DNA of 64,000 nt, taken from the NCBI GenBank assembly GCA_964526835.1, contig CAZGMK010000002.1, positions 62,001-126,000 of the forward strand, given 5' to 3'. The position numbers were made by a program, and so were the translations under genes. Source of the DNA: DAOSXA01 sp964526835 (GTDB taxonomy: Bacteria; Zixibacteria; MSB-5A5; GN15; FEB-12). Of this stretch, positions 1 through 8,260 are shown piece after piece. The notes under the pieces are model-generated. The model was given only the letters and a program-made list of their open reading frames with translations. It ran no database searches and was not told the origin of the DNA. Positions within the stretch are counted from its first letter, which is position 1; every line of letters starts with the position of its first letter.

Positions 1-108
1 GTAAAGGGCATCATGGAAGGCATCGCCAGAATCAAGTGGGCCCTGGATCCGGAGTCGCCCAACGAGATATACATCGGTGACCGCAAGCTGAGGAGAGACT
101 GGCTATGA
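1..108 (+). CDS. 3' end of an unassigned gene (partial)
   Basis: An open frame enters from the left edge and stops at the TGA at 106-108, giving 35 C-terminal residues ending in GDRKLRRDWL. The stop overlaps the pckA start codon as ATGA, so the two are translationally coupled and probably one operon. The fragment is too short to assign; it vaguely resembles the tail of FAD-linked oxidases (an IKxALDP motif), but I do not claim that. Confidence 0.6.
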   Translation, partial: VKGIMEGIARIKWALDPESPNEIYIGDRKLRRDWL

Positions 109-1778
109 GCACCCAATACATTATTGACGTCAAGTCTCCGGCGGTGGATCACGCCAAGGCTACCGCCAGTGAATACAGTCTCGAAAACCACGGCCTGACC
201 CATCTCCACAAGGTCTACTGGAACCTCTCCACCGAGGCCCTGTACGAGGAGGCCATCTTCCGCCGGGAGGGAGCCCTGTCGTTCCAGGGCCCGCTGGTGG
301 TGAACACCGGCAAACACACTGCTCGAGCCGCTAACGATAAGTTTGTGGTCAAAGAGGCAACGACCGAGGACCACATCTGGTGGGGCCAGTATAACCGCCC
401 GTTCGCCGAGGACAAATTCAACTCGGTGCTGCAACGCCTGCAGGGATACCTGCAGGGGCGTGACCTCTTCGTCCAGGATTGCTACGGAGGCACCGACCCC
501 GCCTACCGCCTTCCCTTCAGGATCGTGACCGAATATGCCTGGCATTCGTTGTTTGCCAGAAACATGCTGATCCCGGCTAAGACAAACGAGGAGCTGCGCA
601 AGTTCATCCCGGAATTCACAATCATCGCCGCTCCCGGATTCAAGGGTGTCCCGGCGATCGATGGAACCCTGAGCGAGACATTCATCCTCCTGAACTTCGA
701 CCAGAAGATATGCATCATCGGCAACTCCGGATACGGCGGCGAAATCAAGAAAGCGGCGTTCACGGTACTCAATTACTTGCTCCCGATGCAAAATGTCCTG
801 TCGATGCACTGCTCCGCGAACGTCGGCAAGAACGGCGATACAGCCCTGTTCTTCGGCTTGTCGGGCACCGGGAAGACGACTCTGTCCGCCGACCCCGGCC
901 GGGGCTTGATCGGTGACGACGAGCATGGCTGGTCCGATGAGGGCATATTCAATTTTGAAGGCGGCTGCTACGCCAAGGTAATCGCGCTGTCCCCCACTGC
1001 CGAGCCTCAAATCTACGCCTGCACCCGTCGCTACGGCACTATCTTAGAGAACGTTGTCTACGACCGGGTTACGCGCAGATTGGACCTGGAGGACGACGAG
1101 TACACCGAGAACACGCGAGCCGCATATCCCCTGCATTACATCGATAACGCGGTGGCGGACGCTCGCGGCGGCCATCCCAGGAATGTCATCCTCTTGACCT
1201 GCGACGCCTCCGGCGTGTTGCCGCCTATTGCCAGACTGACCCCGCAACAGGCAATGTACCACTTCATATCCGGCTATACTTCCAAGGTTGCAGGAACCGA
1301 GATCGACCTGGGCAAGGAACCCGAGATCACCTTCAGCGCCTGTTTTGGGGCCCCGTTTATGGTTCATCATCCCGCCCACTACGCCGAACTGCTCAAAAAC
1401 AAAATGCAGAAGTACGGGGTCAACTGCTGGCTGGTCAATACCGGATGGACTGGTGGGCAGTACGGAGTGGGCAAGCGGATGAGCATACAACACACGCGAA
1501 CCCTGCTGAATGCCGCCCTGGACGGTCAATTGCTTGATGTCCCGTACCGTAAAGATCCGGTCTTCGGTTTCGATGTACCCAGAGAGTGCGCCGGGGTGCC
1601 CGCCAGAGTCCTTAATCCGGCTCACACGTGGGAGGACCCAAAGGCCTACAAGGACAAGTACCTGCAACTGGCCGCGCTCTTCATAGAGAACTTTAAGAAG
1701 TTCGCCGACGGGACCAGCCGGGAAGTCCTCGAGGCCGGACCGGTCAAGAGAGATTTCGCTATAGAACCACTGGATTAA
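105..1778 (+). CDS. pckA: Phosphoenolpyruvate carboxykinase (ATP)
   Basis: ATP-dependent PEP carboxykinase, which interconverts oxaloacetate + ATP and PEP + CO2 + ADP in the cytoplasm at the gluconeogenic/anaplerotic node. The 557 residues carry the family P-loop GLSGTGKTTLSADP (about 250-263), the metal-binding GDDEHGW segment (270-276) and the upstream NVGKNGDTALFFG block, all typical of the ATP rather than the GTP enzyme. The N-terminal substrate region SFQGPLVVNTGKHTAR is present. It is slightly longer than the usual ~530-540 residues. The ATG overlaps the stop of the preceding gene (ATGA). An inverted repeat follows the stop at 1793-1825. Confidence 0.96.
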   Translation: MSTQYIIDVKSPAVDHAKATASEYSLENHGLTHLHKVYWNLSTEALYEEAIFRREGALSFQGPLVVNTGKHTARAANDKFVVKEATTEDHIWWGQYNRPFAEDKFNSVLQRLQGYLQGRDLFVQDCYGGTDPAYRLPFRIVTEYAWHSLFARNMLIPAKTNEELRKFIPEFTIIAAPGFKGVPAIDGTLSETFILLNFDQKICIIGNSGYGGEIKKAAFTVLNYLLPMQNVLSMHCSANVGKNGDTALFFGLSGTGKTTLSADPGRGLIGDDEHGWSDEGIFNFEGGCYAKVIALSPTAEPQIYACTRRYGTILENVVYDRVTRRLDLEDDEYTENTRAAYPLHYIDNAVADARGGHPRNVILLTCDASGVLPPIARLTPQQAMYHFISGYTSKVAGTEIDLGKEPEITFSACFGAPFMVHHPAHYAELLKNKMQKYGVNCWLVNTGWTGGQYGVGKRMSIQHTRTLLNAALDGQLLDVPYRKDPVFGFDVPRECAGVPARVLNPAHTWEDPKAYKDKYLQLAALFIENFKKFADGTSREVLEAGPVKRDFAIEPLD

Positions 1779-1792
1779 CCTGGGTCTGTTCC

Positions 1793-1825
1793 ATTGCCGG
1801 GTGGTCCGACGGATCGCCCGGCAAT
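1793..1825 (+). terminator. Hairpin after pckA
   Basis: ATTGCCGGG (1793-1801) and CCCGGCAAT (1817-1825) form a perfect 9-bp stem 15 bases after the pckA stop. There is no T-run, so it may be a processing or Rho-linked hairpin rather than a full intrinsic terminator. Confidence 0.4.
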
Positions 1826-1895
1826 CCCCGGAGATGGAACCATCGGGGCTACAGAGTGGTTGTCAAGCTGATATTGATTCAGGAGAAACAGCACA

Positions 1896-2192
1896 ATGCC
1901 GACTTACGAATATCGCTGCACCGAATGCGGGCACCGGTTTGATGAGTTCCAGCTCATGACCGAGCCGCCGGTCGAGGATTGCCCCAGGTGCGGCGCACAC
2001 GTCGAACGAGTAATCTCGGGAGGCGCCGGATTCCTTTTCAAAGGAAGCGGCTTTTACATCACTGACTACCGCTCCGATAGCTACAAGAAAGCGGCGGAAC
2101 ACGACAAACCAGCGACAACCGAAACCTCGAACGCCAAATCCCCTTCCTCCGCCCCTTCGCCTCCTGCTACGCCCGCCGCAGATTCGAAATAG
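1896..2192 (+). CDS. FmdB-family zinc ribbon protein
   Basis: Small FmdB/CxxC_CxxC_SSSS-type regulatory protein, 98 residues. It starts MPTYEYRCTECGHRFDEFQ and has two CxxC pairs (C8/C11 and C32/C35) that form one zinc ribbon. The YEYRC and HVERVISGG blocks are typical of the family. The C-terminal third is Pro/Ser/Ala/Thr-rich low complexity, as usual. An AGGAG lies about 10 bases before the ATG. The family was named after a putative amidase regulator, but its real role is unknown. It sits between pckA and the FAD oxidase without a strong link to either. Confidence 0.85.
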   Translation: MPTYEYRCTECGHRFDEFQLMTEPPVEDCPRCGAHVERVISGGAGFLFKGSGFYITDYRSDSYKKAAEHDKPATTETSNAKSPSSAPSPPATPAADSK

Positions 2193-2278
2193 GCGGCGCA
2201 CAGGTCTCGGCGCCCATGTCTAGGGCCGCGGCAGCCGCCGGCAACTCCGGGGCGGCGCGGCTAGTGTTCAGGTCAACC

Positions 2279-3640
2279 ATGACTGTCGACTTCACGATAT
2301 TGTATGACAGGCTCTCCGAGCGGGCCGGCGTGGTCACTGACCTTGACGGCTATGGGGAGTACTGTCATGACGCTACCGAGGAGACCGGCGAACCCTCAGC
2401 TATCGTATTCGCAGCCACCGAATCGGATGTAGTCGCGGCCGTGCGCTTCGCATCGCAACACGACCTGGCAGTCGTGCCTCGCGGAACCGGCACCGGCCTC
2501 TCCGGAGGGGCGGTCCCGTGCCGGGGATGTCTGCTGTTGTCTCTGGAGCGAATGCGCCGCCTGCAAATTGATGCCGAACGCCGGATCGCGACAGTCGAAC
2601 CTGGCGTAATCACAAAAGAACTGATGGACGCTGCCGCCGAATACGGCCTGACCTACCCTCCGGACCCGGCCTCTTATCGCGAATGCAGTATCGGCGGAAA
2701 CGTCGCCGAGAACGCCGGCGGGCTGCGGTGCAAGAGGTACGGTGTCACTCGCGACTACGTGCTCGGGCTTCGTGCTGTTACTATCGAAGGTGAAATTCTC
2801 CGAACCGGTCGCTGTAACCAACACGAGGGCTTCGCCCTGGGCGACCTGCTTATCGGCTCCGAGGGTACCCTGGCCGTGGTGACCGAGATAACGGTCCGTC
2901 TCATTCCGCAGCCGTCGCCCGGTAGCACCATCCTGATCGCCTTCGACCGGCCCGAGGATGCTGCGTCGGCGGTCTCGGAAATCACTCGCGCTGGAATCAT
3001 CCCAACCGTCATGGAATACCTGGACGGGGACGCCGCCGAGTGTTCCAATCGCTATGAAAGGATGGATGGCCTGGATCATGTTGCGGCTATCCTGCTGATC
3101 GAGACCGGAGGAGAACACAAACGCGATCAGGCCGAGCAGATCGGCTTGATCTGCCGGGCGAACCGGGCCTCCTTCCTGCGGACCGCCGAGTCGGATCAAC
3201 ATGCCGACGAACTCTGGAAAGTCCGGCGCAACCTATCTAAGGCCGTACGCGATGCGGCGAAGTTCCGCTATAACGAGGACGTGGCGGTGCCGGTATCGCA
3301 GTTCACGACACTGATAGCATATGTCTCCAGACTGAACGAGAAGTATCCTGTCCGTATTAATGCTTTCGGCCACGCCGGCGACGGCAACCTGCATGTGAGC
3401 TTCCTCTCCATGACCGGCGACGACGAGGAACTGGCCATGATCCGCGAAGGAGTGCAGAAGCTCTACCGTCGCACTATCGAACTCGGCGGTACACTTACGG
3501 GGGAGCACGGCATCGGTCGGCACAAGGGCAGATATATGAGCTGGGAGTTCGACCAACCGACTTTGCGCGCCATGCGAGCGATCAAGGACATTCTTGATCC
3601 TGAGCGACGACTCAACCCCGACAAAATCTGGACCGACTAG
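2279..3640 (+). CDS. FAD-linked oxidase, GlcD/D-lactate dehydrogenase type
   Basis: Flavoprotein of the GlcD/DLD (PCMH-type FAD-binding) family that oxidises a D-2-hydroxy acid such as glycolate or D-lactate to the 2-oxo acid. The FAD-binding half carries VVPRGTGTGLSGGAVP and the SIGGNVAENAGGLRCKRYG loop. The C-terminal cap has NAFGHAGDGNLHVSF and GEHGIGRHKGRYM, which carry the metal- and substrate-binding histidines. I chose the ATG at 2279 because the protein then begins where the family does; the frame is open to an ATG at 2216, which would add 21 Ala/Gly-rich residues with no clear function. No GlcE or GlcF (Fe-S) partner is nearby, so substrate and electron acceptor are open. Confidence 0.88.
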   Translation: MTVDFTILYDRLSERAGVVTDLDGYGEYCHDATEETGEPSAIVFAATESDVVAAVRFASQHDLAVVPRGTGTGLSGGAVPCRGCLLLSLERMRRLQIDAERRIATVEPGVITKELMDAAAEYGLTYPPDPASYRECSIGGNVAENAGGLRCKRYGVTRDYVLGLRAVTIEGEILRTGRCNQHEGFALGDLLIGSEGTLAVVTEITVRLIPQPSPGSTILIAFDRPEDAASAVSEITRAGIIPTVMEYLDGDAAECSNRYERMDGLDHVAAILLIETGGEHKRDQAEQIGLICRANRASFLRTAESDQHADELWKVRRNLSKAVRDAAKFRYNEDVAVPVSQFTTLIAYVSRLNEKYPVRINAFGHAGDGNLHVSFLSMTGDDEELAMIREGVQKLYRRTIELGGTLTGEHGIGRHKGRYMSWEFDQPTLRAMRAIKDILDPERRLNPDKIWTD

Positions 3641-3672
3641 TCACACGGCCCGCTGATTTTGCAGGTCGACAC

Positions 3673-3701
3673 TTGACAACCTTTTCACGAGTCAGTAATT
3701 T
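3673..3701 (+). promoter_or_regulatory. Sigma-70-like promoter for citrate synthase
   Basis: TTGACA at 3673-3678, a 17-base spacer and TAATTT at 3696-3701 lie about 120 bases upstream of the citrate synthase ATG, in the gap after the FAD oxidase. Confidence 0.5.
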
Positions 3702-3819
3702 GGCGTCCTGATGTGTGCGCGACACACCCCCGCCGAGCCGAGATTGAACATGGATGACACAGGACACGATAGGCTTAAGGAAATAGAGACCACAAGAAAA
3801 CCGTAGAAGGAGCCCCCAC

Positions 3820-5112
3820 ATGGCAAAAGCCAAAACACTCAAAGAGACTCTCGCCGGGCAGATCCCGAAACTCCGCGAGGAGCGCGTCAAACTCGTCAAA
3901 AAGTATGGCGCCAAGAAAATCTCCGACGTCACCATTGCTCAGTGCGTCGGCGGCATGCGCGGAGTCAAGGGTATGGTCTGCGACACATCGGTCGTAGAGC
4001 CGGACAAAGGCCTGATCATTCGTGAAGTCCCTCTTAACAAACTGACGAAGAAGATCCCTGAAGAGATTTTCTGGATGCTGGTCACAGGCAAGCTGCCGAC
4101 CAAGGCTGAGCTCCAGCAGTTCCAGAAGGAACTCCGCTCCTATGGCGAAGTACCAAACTACGTGTGGAAGATACTGCGGGCAATGCCGAAGACTTCGCAC
4201 CCCATGGCGATGCTTGACACCGCCATTCTCGCCATGGAAAACGAGTCGGCGTTCCGCAAGGCCTACGCCGAGGGCATTTCCAAGATGGACTACTGGGAAC
4301 CGGTCCTGGAAGACGCCATGCGCTTGCTGGGTACGATTCACACTATCGCAGCCGGCGTCTATAGGATCCGCTACAACAAGGGTAAGTTGATACCGCCGAC
4401 CCCACAGCTCGATTGGGCCGCCAATTTCGCCAAGATGCTGGGTCTGCCACCGAACAAGGGCGAGACCTACGACATGGCCCGCCTCTATCTGACACTGCAC
4501 TGCGATCACGAGGGCGGCAATGTGTCGGCCTTCAGTTGTCATACCGTCGGCTCCGCTCTCTCCGATCCCTTCTATGCGGTTAGCGCAGGCCTGAATGGTC
4601 TGGCCGGCCCCCTGCACGGCCTGGCCAACCAGGAATGTCTGAAATGGGTCCTGGAGACGATGGACAAGTTTGGCGGCGCCCCGTCCGAGAAGGAGATCGA
4701 GGACTACGCCTGGGAAACCCTCAACAGCGGCAAGGTCATCCCCGGCTACGGTCATGCTGTTCTCCGTGTCACCGACCCGCGCTTCACAGCCTTCCTTGCC
4801 TTCGGTAAGAAGTACATGAAGGACGATCCGGTATACCAGACAGTTGCGCGCGTCTACAAGGTTGTGCCGGGTGTCCTGAAGGCCCACGGCAAGGCCAAGA
4901 ATCCGTGGCCGAATGTCGATGCCGGCTCCGGCGCTATCCTGTACCATTATGGCCTGAAGGAATTCGAGTACTATACGGTTCTCTTCAGTGTCTCGCGTGC
5001 CATGGGTATGCTGTCCCAGTTGATCCTGAACCGCGCTTTGGGCACGCCGATCACGCGTCCCAAGTCGGTCAGCACCAAGTGGCTGTTCAAGCAGGCCCGC
5101 AGCTCAAAGTAG
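3820..5112 (+). CDS. gltA: Citrate synthase, eukaryotic (mitochondrial-like) type
   Basis: Condenses acetyl-CoA and oxaloacetate to citrate at the entry of the TCA cycle. The 430 residues match the mitochondrial-type (Si) enzyme better than the usual bacterial type II enzyme: N-terminal GGMRGVKGMVCDTSVV, then LHCDHEGGNVSAFSCHTVGSALSDPF and GLAGPLHGLANQE. The catalytic triad is in place as His266 (GPLHGLANQE), His312 (GYGHAVLR) and Asp367 (WPNVDAGSG). AAGGAG precedes the ATG by about 9 bases. It has its own promoter at 3673 and a terminator at 5142. Mitochondrial-like citrate synthases are known in a few bacteria, for example Geobacter. Confidence 0.94.
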   Translation: MAKAKTLKETLAGQIPKLREERVKLVKKYGAKKISDVTIAQCVGGMRGVKGMVCDTSVVEPDKGLIIREVPLNKLTKKIPEEIFWMLVTGKLPTKAELQQFQKELRSYGEVPNYVWKILRAMPKTSHPMAMLDTAILAMENESAFRKAYAEGISKMDYWEPVLEDAMRLLGTIHTIAAGVYRIRYNKGKLIPPTPQLDWAANFAKMLGLPPNKGETYDMARLYLTLHCDHEGGNVSAFSCHTVGSALSDPFYAVSAGLNGLAGPLHGLANQECLKWVLETMDKFGGAPSEKEIEDYAWETLNSGKVIPGYGHAVLRVTDPRFTAFLAFGKKYMKDDPVYQTVARVYKVVPGVLKAHGKAKNPWPNVDAGSGAILYHYGLKEFEYYTVLFSVSRAMGMLSQLILNRALGTPITRPKSVSTKWLFKQARSSK

Positions 5113-5141
5113 CCGCTCCTCGATAAGCTACGGACAATCAC

Positions 5142-5170
5142 AGGCGGTCCGCTCCACGCGGGCCGCCTTT
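5142..5170 (+). terminator. Terminator after citrate synthase
   Basis: AGGCGGTCCGC (5142-5152), a 5-base loop, then GCGGGCCGCCT (5158-5168) form an 11-bp stem with one G-T pair, followed by a short T-run. It lies 30 bases after the stop. Confidence 0.6.
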
Positions 5171-5315
5171 CCTGTGAGCTTGAACAGCAAAGCCGGAACC
5201 CGGTGTGCCGCTGTCTTCCGACAGAACCACTGTCATTGTCTTGACCGGCAAGAGCGTCCACTGTTCGTCAGTGCCATGGCCGTGAGAACAAACGGAGCCT
5301 GAACTGCGCTAAAGA

Positions 5316-5365
5316 GTCCTTTCGACACCGCCGATAGCTAGGCAAAAACTCCTAGTCGAAAGGAC
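5316..5365 (+). promoter_or_regulatory. Leader hairpin covering the response-regulator ribosome site
   Basis: GTCCTTTCGAC (5316-5326) and GTCGAAAGGAC (5355-5365) are perfect 11-base complements. A second stem, CTAGG (5338-5342) with CCTAG (5351-5355), lies inside the loop. The right arm contains the AAAGGA ribosome site (5359-5364), which sits 6 bases before the GTG start at 5371. In the folded RNA the site would be paired, so the hairpin could control translation; as DNA the repeat could also be an operator. Confidence 0.55.
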
Positions 5366-5370
5366 CATTA

Positions 5371-6183
5371 GTGGGCGAGAGCAGGGTGTACATGGTGGGC
5401 GCCATCCGTGGAGCTTGGCGAGAACTGGCGGAAATGCTGAAGACTGTGGGTTACCCGCCCGTCATGATCGGTAACTGCCGCGATGGCTTCCAGGCAATTC
5501 AGGATGATCTGGGGGTCGACCTGGTCCTGATTGATGCCGACAGCGCAGAAGGGTGCGGGATTCCTCTGGCCAGACGCATGCAGGCGATTCCAAGAGTCTC
5601 CACTATTCCCATAATTGTCGCGGGCGCCAGCATCAATCAGGAGTCTGTTCAACAGTTTCTTTCCTTGCGGGTTAAGGACATTGTGCTGCTTCCCGCAAAC
5701 CCTGATACTCTCAAAGCCAAAATCGACAGAGCAATTCGCGCAGGTCGCTGCTCGGTGCTGGTGGTGGATGACGAAAGCGGCATCCGACAGATTCTCACCG
5801 AGATGCTCGAGATGGAGCGCTTTCGCGTCCATGCAGTCGCCTCGGCCAAGGAAGCACTGGAGGTGCTGCAGAAGAACCACGTCGACATCGTGGTCTCTGA
5901 TATAATGATGCCTGGAATGGACGGCATTCAGTTGATGAAGACAATTAAGGCTTCCAGTCACGATGTTCCGGTGGTACTTGTCACAGGGAATTCTGGTCGC
6001 CATGGCCCGGAAACGGCCCTGGCCGCGGGTGCGGATGGCTATTTCGTCAAGCCGTTTAATCGGATGGAACTCGTCTACACCCTGAACCGACTTCTTAGCA
6101 GTCGCACCCGACCGGCCCAGTCAATCGCGACACCGCCTCAACCCACCGCCGATAGAGTCGACCTGACCATTGCCCCACGGTAA
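5371..6183 (+). CDS. Tandem receiver-domain response regulator
   Basis: Two CheY-like receivers in one 270-residue chain with no DNA-binding or enzymatic output. The C-terminal receiver (about 127-245) is canonical: acidic pocket VVDDE, phosphoacceptor Asp177 in VSDIMMPGMDG, a conserved Thr in VLVTG and Lys in FVKPF. The N-terminal one (about 5-120) keeps an aspartate at 55 (LIDADSAEG), but its Lys-Pro position reads LLPANP, so it looks degenerate. The C-terminus is Pro/Thr-rich. The GTG at 5371 is chosen because AAAGGA precedes it by 6 bases; an ATG at 5392 is a weaker alternative. It converges with the sensor kinase at 6194 (10-base gap) and is its likely partner. Confidence 0.85.
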   Translation: MGESRVYMVGAIRGAWRELAEMLKTVGYPPVMIGNCRDGFQAIQDDLGVDLVLIDADSAEGCGIPLARRMQAIPRVSTIPIIVAGASINQESVQQFLSLRVKDIVLLPANPDTLKAKIDRAIRAGRCSVLVVDDESGIRQILTEMLEMERFRVHAVASAKEALEVLQKNHVDIVVSDIMMPGMDGIQLMKTIKASSHDVPVVLVTGNSGRHGPETALAAGADGYFVKPFNRMELVYTLNRLLSSRTRPAQSIATPPQPTADRVDLTIAPR

Positions 6184-6193
6184 TCAATCGGGA

Positions 6194-8218
6194 TCAGGCC
6201 GACGGCAGCCTGATGACGAAGGCCGCCCCACCCCAGTCCGTATCCTGCAGCTCGATCGATCCGTCCAGATCGGTGACTATTCGGTGCACCGTCGGCAACC
6301 CCAGACCCGTACCGCCATCCTTGGTCGTAAAATAGGGCTTGAACACTTCCTCACGAATCTCCCGGGGGATGCCCGGACCGGTGTCGGCGAACAGGATCTC
6401 GATTGTGGTGTCTATCTTGCGTGCGGCGACTGCGATTTCACCGCCCTGCCCCGCCATTGCCTCCCTGGCGTTATTGAACAGGTTAATGAACACTTGGCGC
6501 AGCTTATCCGGGTCAGCCGTCACTCGCGCCCCCGGTGTGACTTCGGTACTCAGGGATATTCCCGAGGCCTCCGCTTCGGGACCGATGAACCCGATCAACT
6601 CCCGCACAAATGACTCCAGATCGACGACCCGGCTGCGTTGCTGTTCATCGCGGGCCAGGGCCAGAAAGCGGGTGATGATGCTGTTGAGCCGGTGGGTCTC
6701 ACGACGTATCTGCTCGGTCATGGCATGGTACTTGTCGCCTTCGGCTTGAGGCTGGAACTCCGAGGCCAGGCGCTGTGCGGCGATCGAGATCGCATTGAGG
6801 GGGTTACGTATCTCGTGTGCCACGCCGGCGGCGAGATTGCCCATCTCGCTCAGACGCCGTCGCCGCACGATGTCGCCCTCGATCTGCCGTAGCCTGGTAA
6901 CATCGTATGCCACCACGACCATGGGTAGCAACTCGGTCTGACCGGTATCCAGGCTGGCAGCCGTCGCCAGGATACGACGTGTCCCTTCCCCGCTTCGAAC
7001 CTCGACCTCGACTTCGCGCGCATCAGCCGGCAAAGCTCGCAGGCGGGCGACCTCAAGAGACTCATGCGACACGATTTCGTCCCATCGACGACCTATGCAG
7101 TTCCTGGTCCCGGCAATTCGCTCAAAGGCTGCATTAGCCATGGTCACAGACCCGTCGCCGTCTACGGCTGCCACGCCAGTGGTCATCTGCTCAAACATGG
7201 CCTCGTGGATCGTCTTCATGTGATCGAAACGGCGCCTGATCTCGCGTCGCCGTCGCCGTGCATTGATATACAGCACCACCGCGGCCATCAGGCCGAACAA
7301 TGCCACACCCAGCCCGATCATCACACGGTCAAAACCGCGGGAGACAGAATGGTATCCCGTCAGAGAAAGTCCTACCCTCAGCACCCCAATCGGGTACTCG
7401 GCGGAGGCGAACGGCCGCACTAGTTCGAGCACCTCCCGGCGCTCGAATGATCGCCTTCGCCAGATGGTGGAGTCGTTCTGCAGCGCCTCCTGCAGAAACG
7501 GATCCGATTCCACGGCCAGGAGATTGTCGATACGACGAGAGGCGAAGATGATCCCCTCCGTCGACTGGTAGACGATGTACTCGACCCCGCTTTCGCGGGC
7601 TATGCTTTGCGCCAGGTAGCCTATCTGCGACTGTTCGAGGGCCTTCACATAGTATCCGGCGTCGGCGACAATCACGGTCACCCTGGTCAAATCACTGCTG
7701 AGCTCCAGGTAATAGTGAGTTGCTTCGTTCGGTCCCCCGCCCTCGTCGAGCAACAGCATATACTGCTGCTCGGGCGAGGCGACCAGATTCATCACTTCAT
7801 CCGTAACGAAAGCCGGAGGGTCAATCTGCGGTCCCCTCTGAACTGCGGAATACAGCAACGCGCCGGAAGAATCGTACAGGTAGACAGCCCACAAACGATG
7901 CTCAACGGCGAGTTGAGCCAGACGTTCATCATCGATCTGGTCAAGGCCAGTGACCGAGAGGCTGCTGATGATCTCATGGTACCGCAAATGAACCAGGTAG
8001 TCGATAGTCTGCTCCGCTGCTATCGCGCTCTCGGCCGCCTGAGCCAGCGATTCGACCAGGGCCTTCCCCTGCAATACGAGAAGCTCCAGACTGTCACGAC
8101 GACTCTCCGAAATGCCGATCCAGACCGACCCCATCACTGCGACGGCTACCAGGATCACGAGGGTAGCGGTCAGCCGGTACTCTGCCCTGGGCCTGAGATG
8201 AGTTCGGTCATCGGACAT
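6194..8218 (-). CDS. Membrane sensor histidine kinase (periplasmic sensor, PAS)
   Basis: 674-residue histidine kinase. An N-terminal membrane helix (about 16-36) and a second one (about 296-318) bracket a ~260-residue extracytoplasmic sensor region resembling Cache-type sensors. After an Arg-rich juxtamembrane stretch comes a PAS domain (about 338-450), then the DHp helix with phosphoacceptor His468 in GVAHEIRNPLNAIS. The ATPase domain has N-box NLFNNAREAM, DTGPGIP and GTGLGLP. It starts 42 bases after the stop of the kinase at 8261 and is probably cotranscribed with it. It ends 10 bases from the converging response regulator, so the transcripts of the two strands may overlap. Confidence 0.9.
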   Translation of the reverse strand: MSDDRTHLRPRAEYRLTATLVILVAVAVMGSVWIGISESRRDSLELLVLQGKALVESLAQAAESAIAAEQTIDYLVHLRYHEIISSLSVTGLDQIDDERLAQLAVEHRLWAVYLYDSSGALLYSAVQRGPQIDPPAFVTDEVMNLVASPEQQYMLLLDEGGGPNEATHYYLELSSDLTRVTVIVADAGYYVKALEQSQIGYLAQSIARESGVEYIVYQSTEGIIFASRRIDNLLAVESDPFLQEALQNDSTIWRRRSFERREVLELVRPFASAEYPIGVLRVGLSLTGYHSVSRGFDRVMIGLGVALFGLMAAVVLYINARRRRREIRRRFDHMKTIHEAMFEQMTTGVAAVDGDGSVTMANAAFERIAGTRNCIGRRWDEIVSHESLEVARLRALPADAREVEVEVRSGEGTRRILATAASLDTGQTELLPMVVVAYDVTRLRQIEGDIVRRRRLSEMGNLAAGVAHEIRNPLNAISIAAQRLASEFQPQAEGDKYHAMTEQIRRETHRLNSIITRFLALARDEQQRSRVVDLESFVRELIGFIGPEAEASGISLSTEVTPGARVTADPDKLRQVFINLFNNAREAMAGQGGEIAVAARKIDTTIEILFADTGPGIPREIREEVFKPYFTTKDGGTGLGLPTVHRIVTDLDGSIELQDTDWGGAAFVIRLPSA

Positions 8219-8260
8219 GTACGGAGTTTACGGACAGCCGGACAGCGCCGGCAAGAAAAA

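Noticed and set aside
3775..4947. Long minus-strand ORF opposite citrate synthase
   Set aside because: High GC at the third codon position opens long antisense frames; no ribosome site, no recognisable domain.
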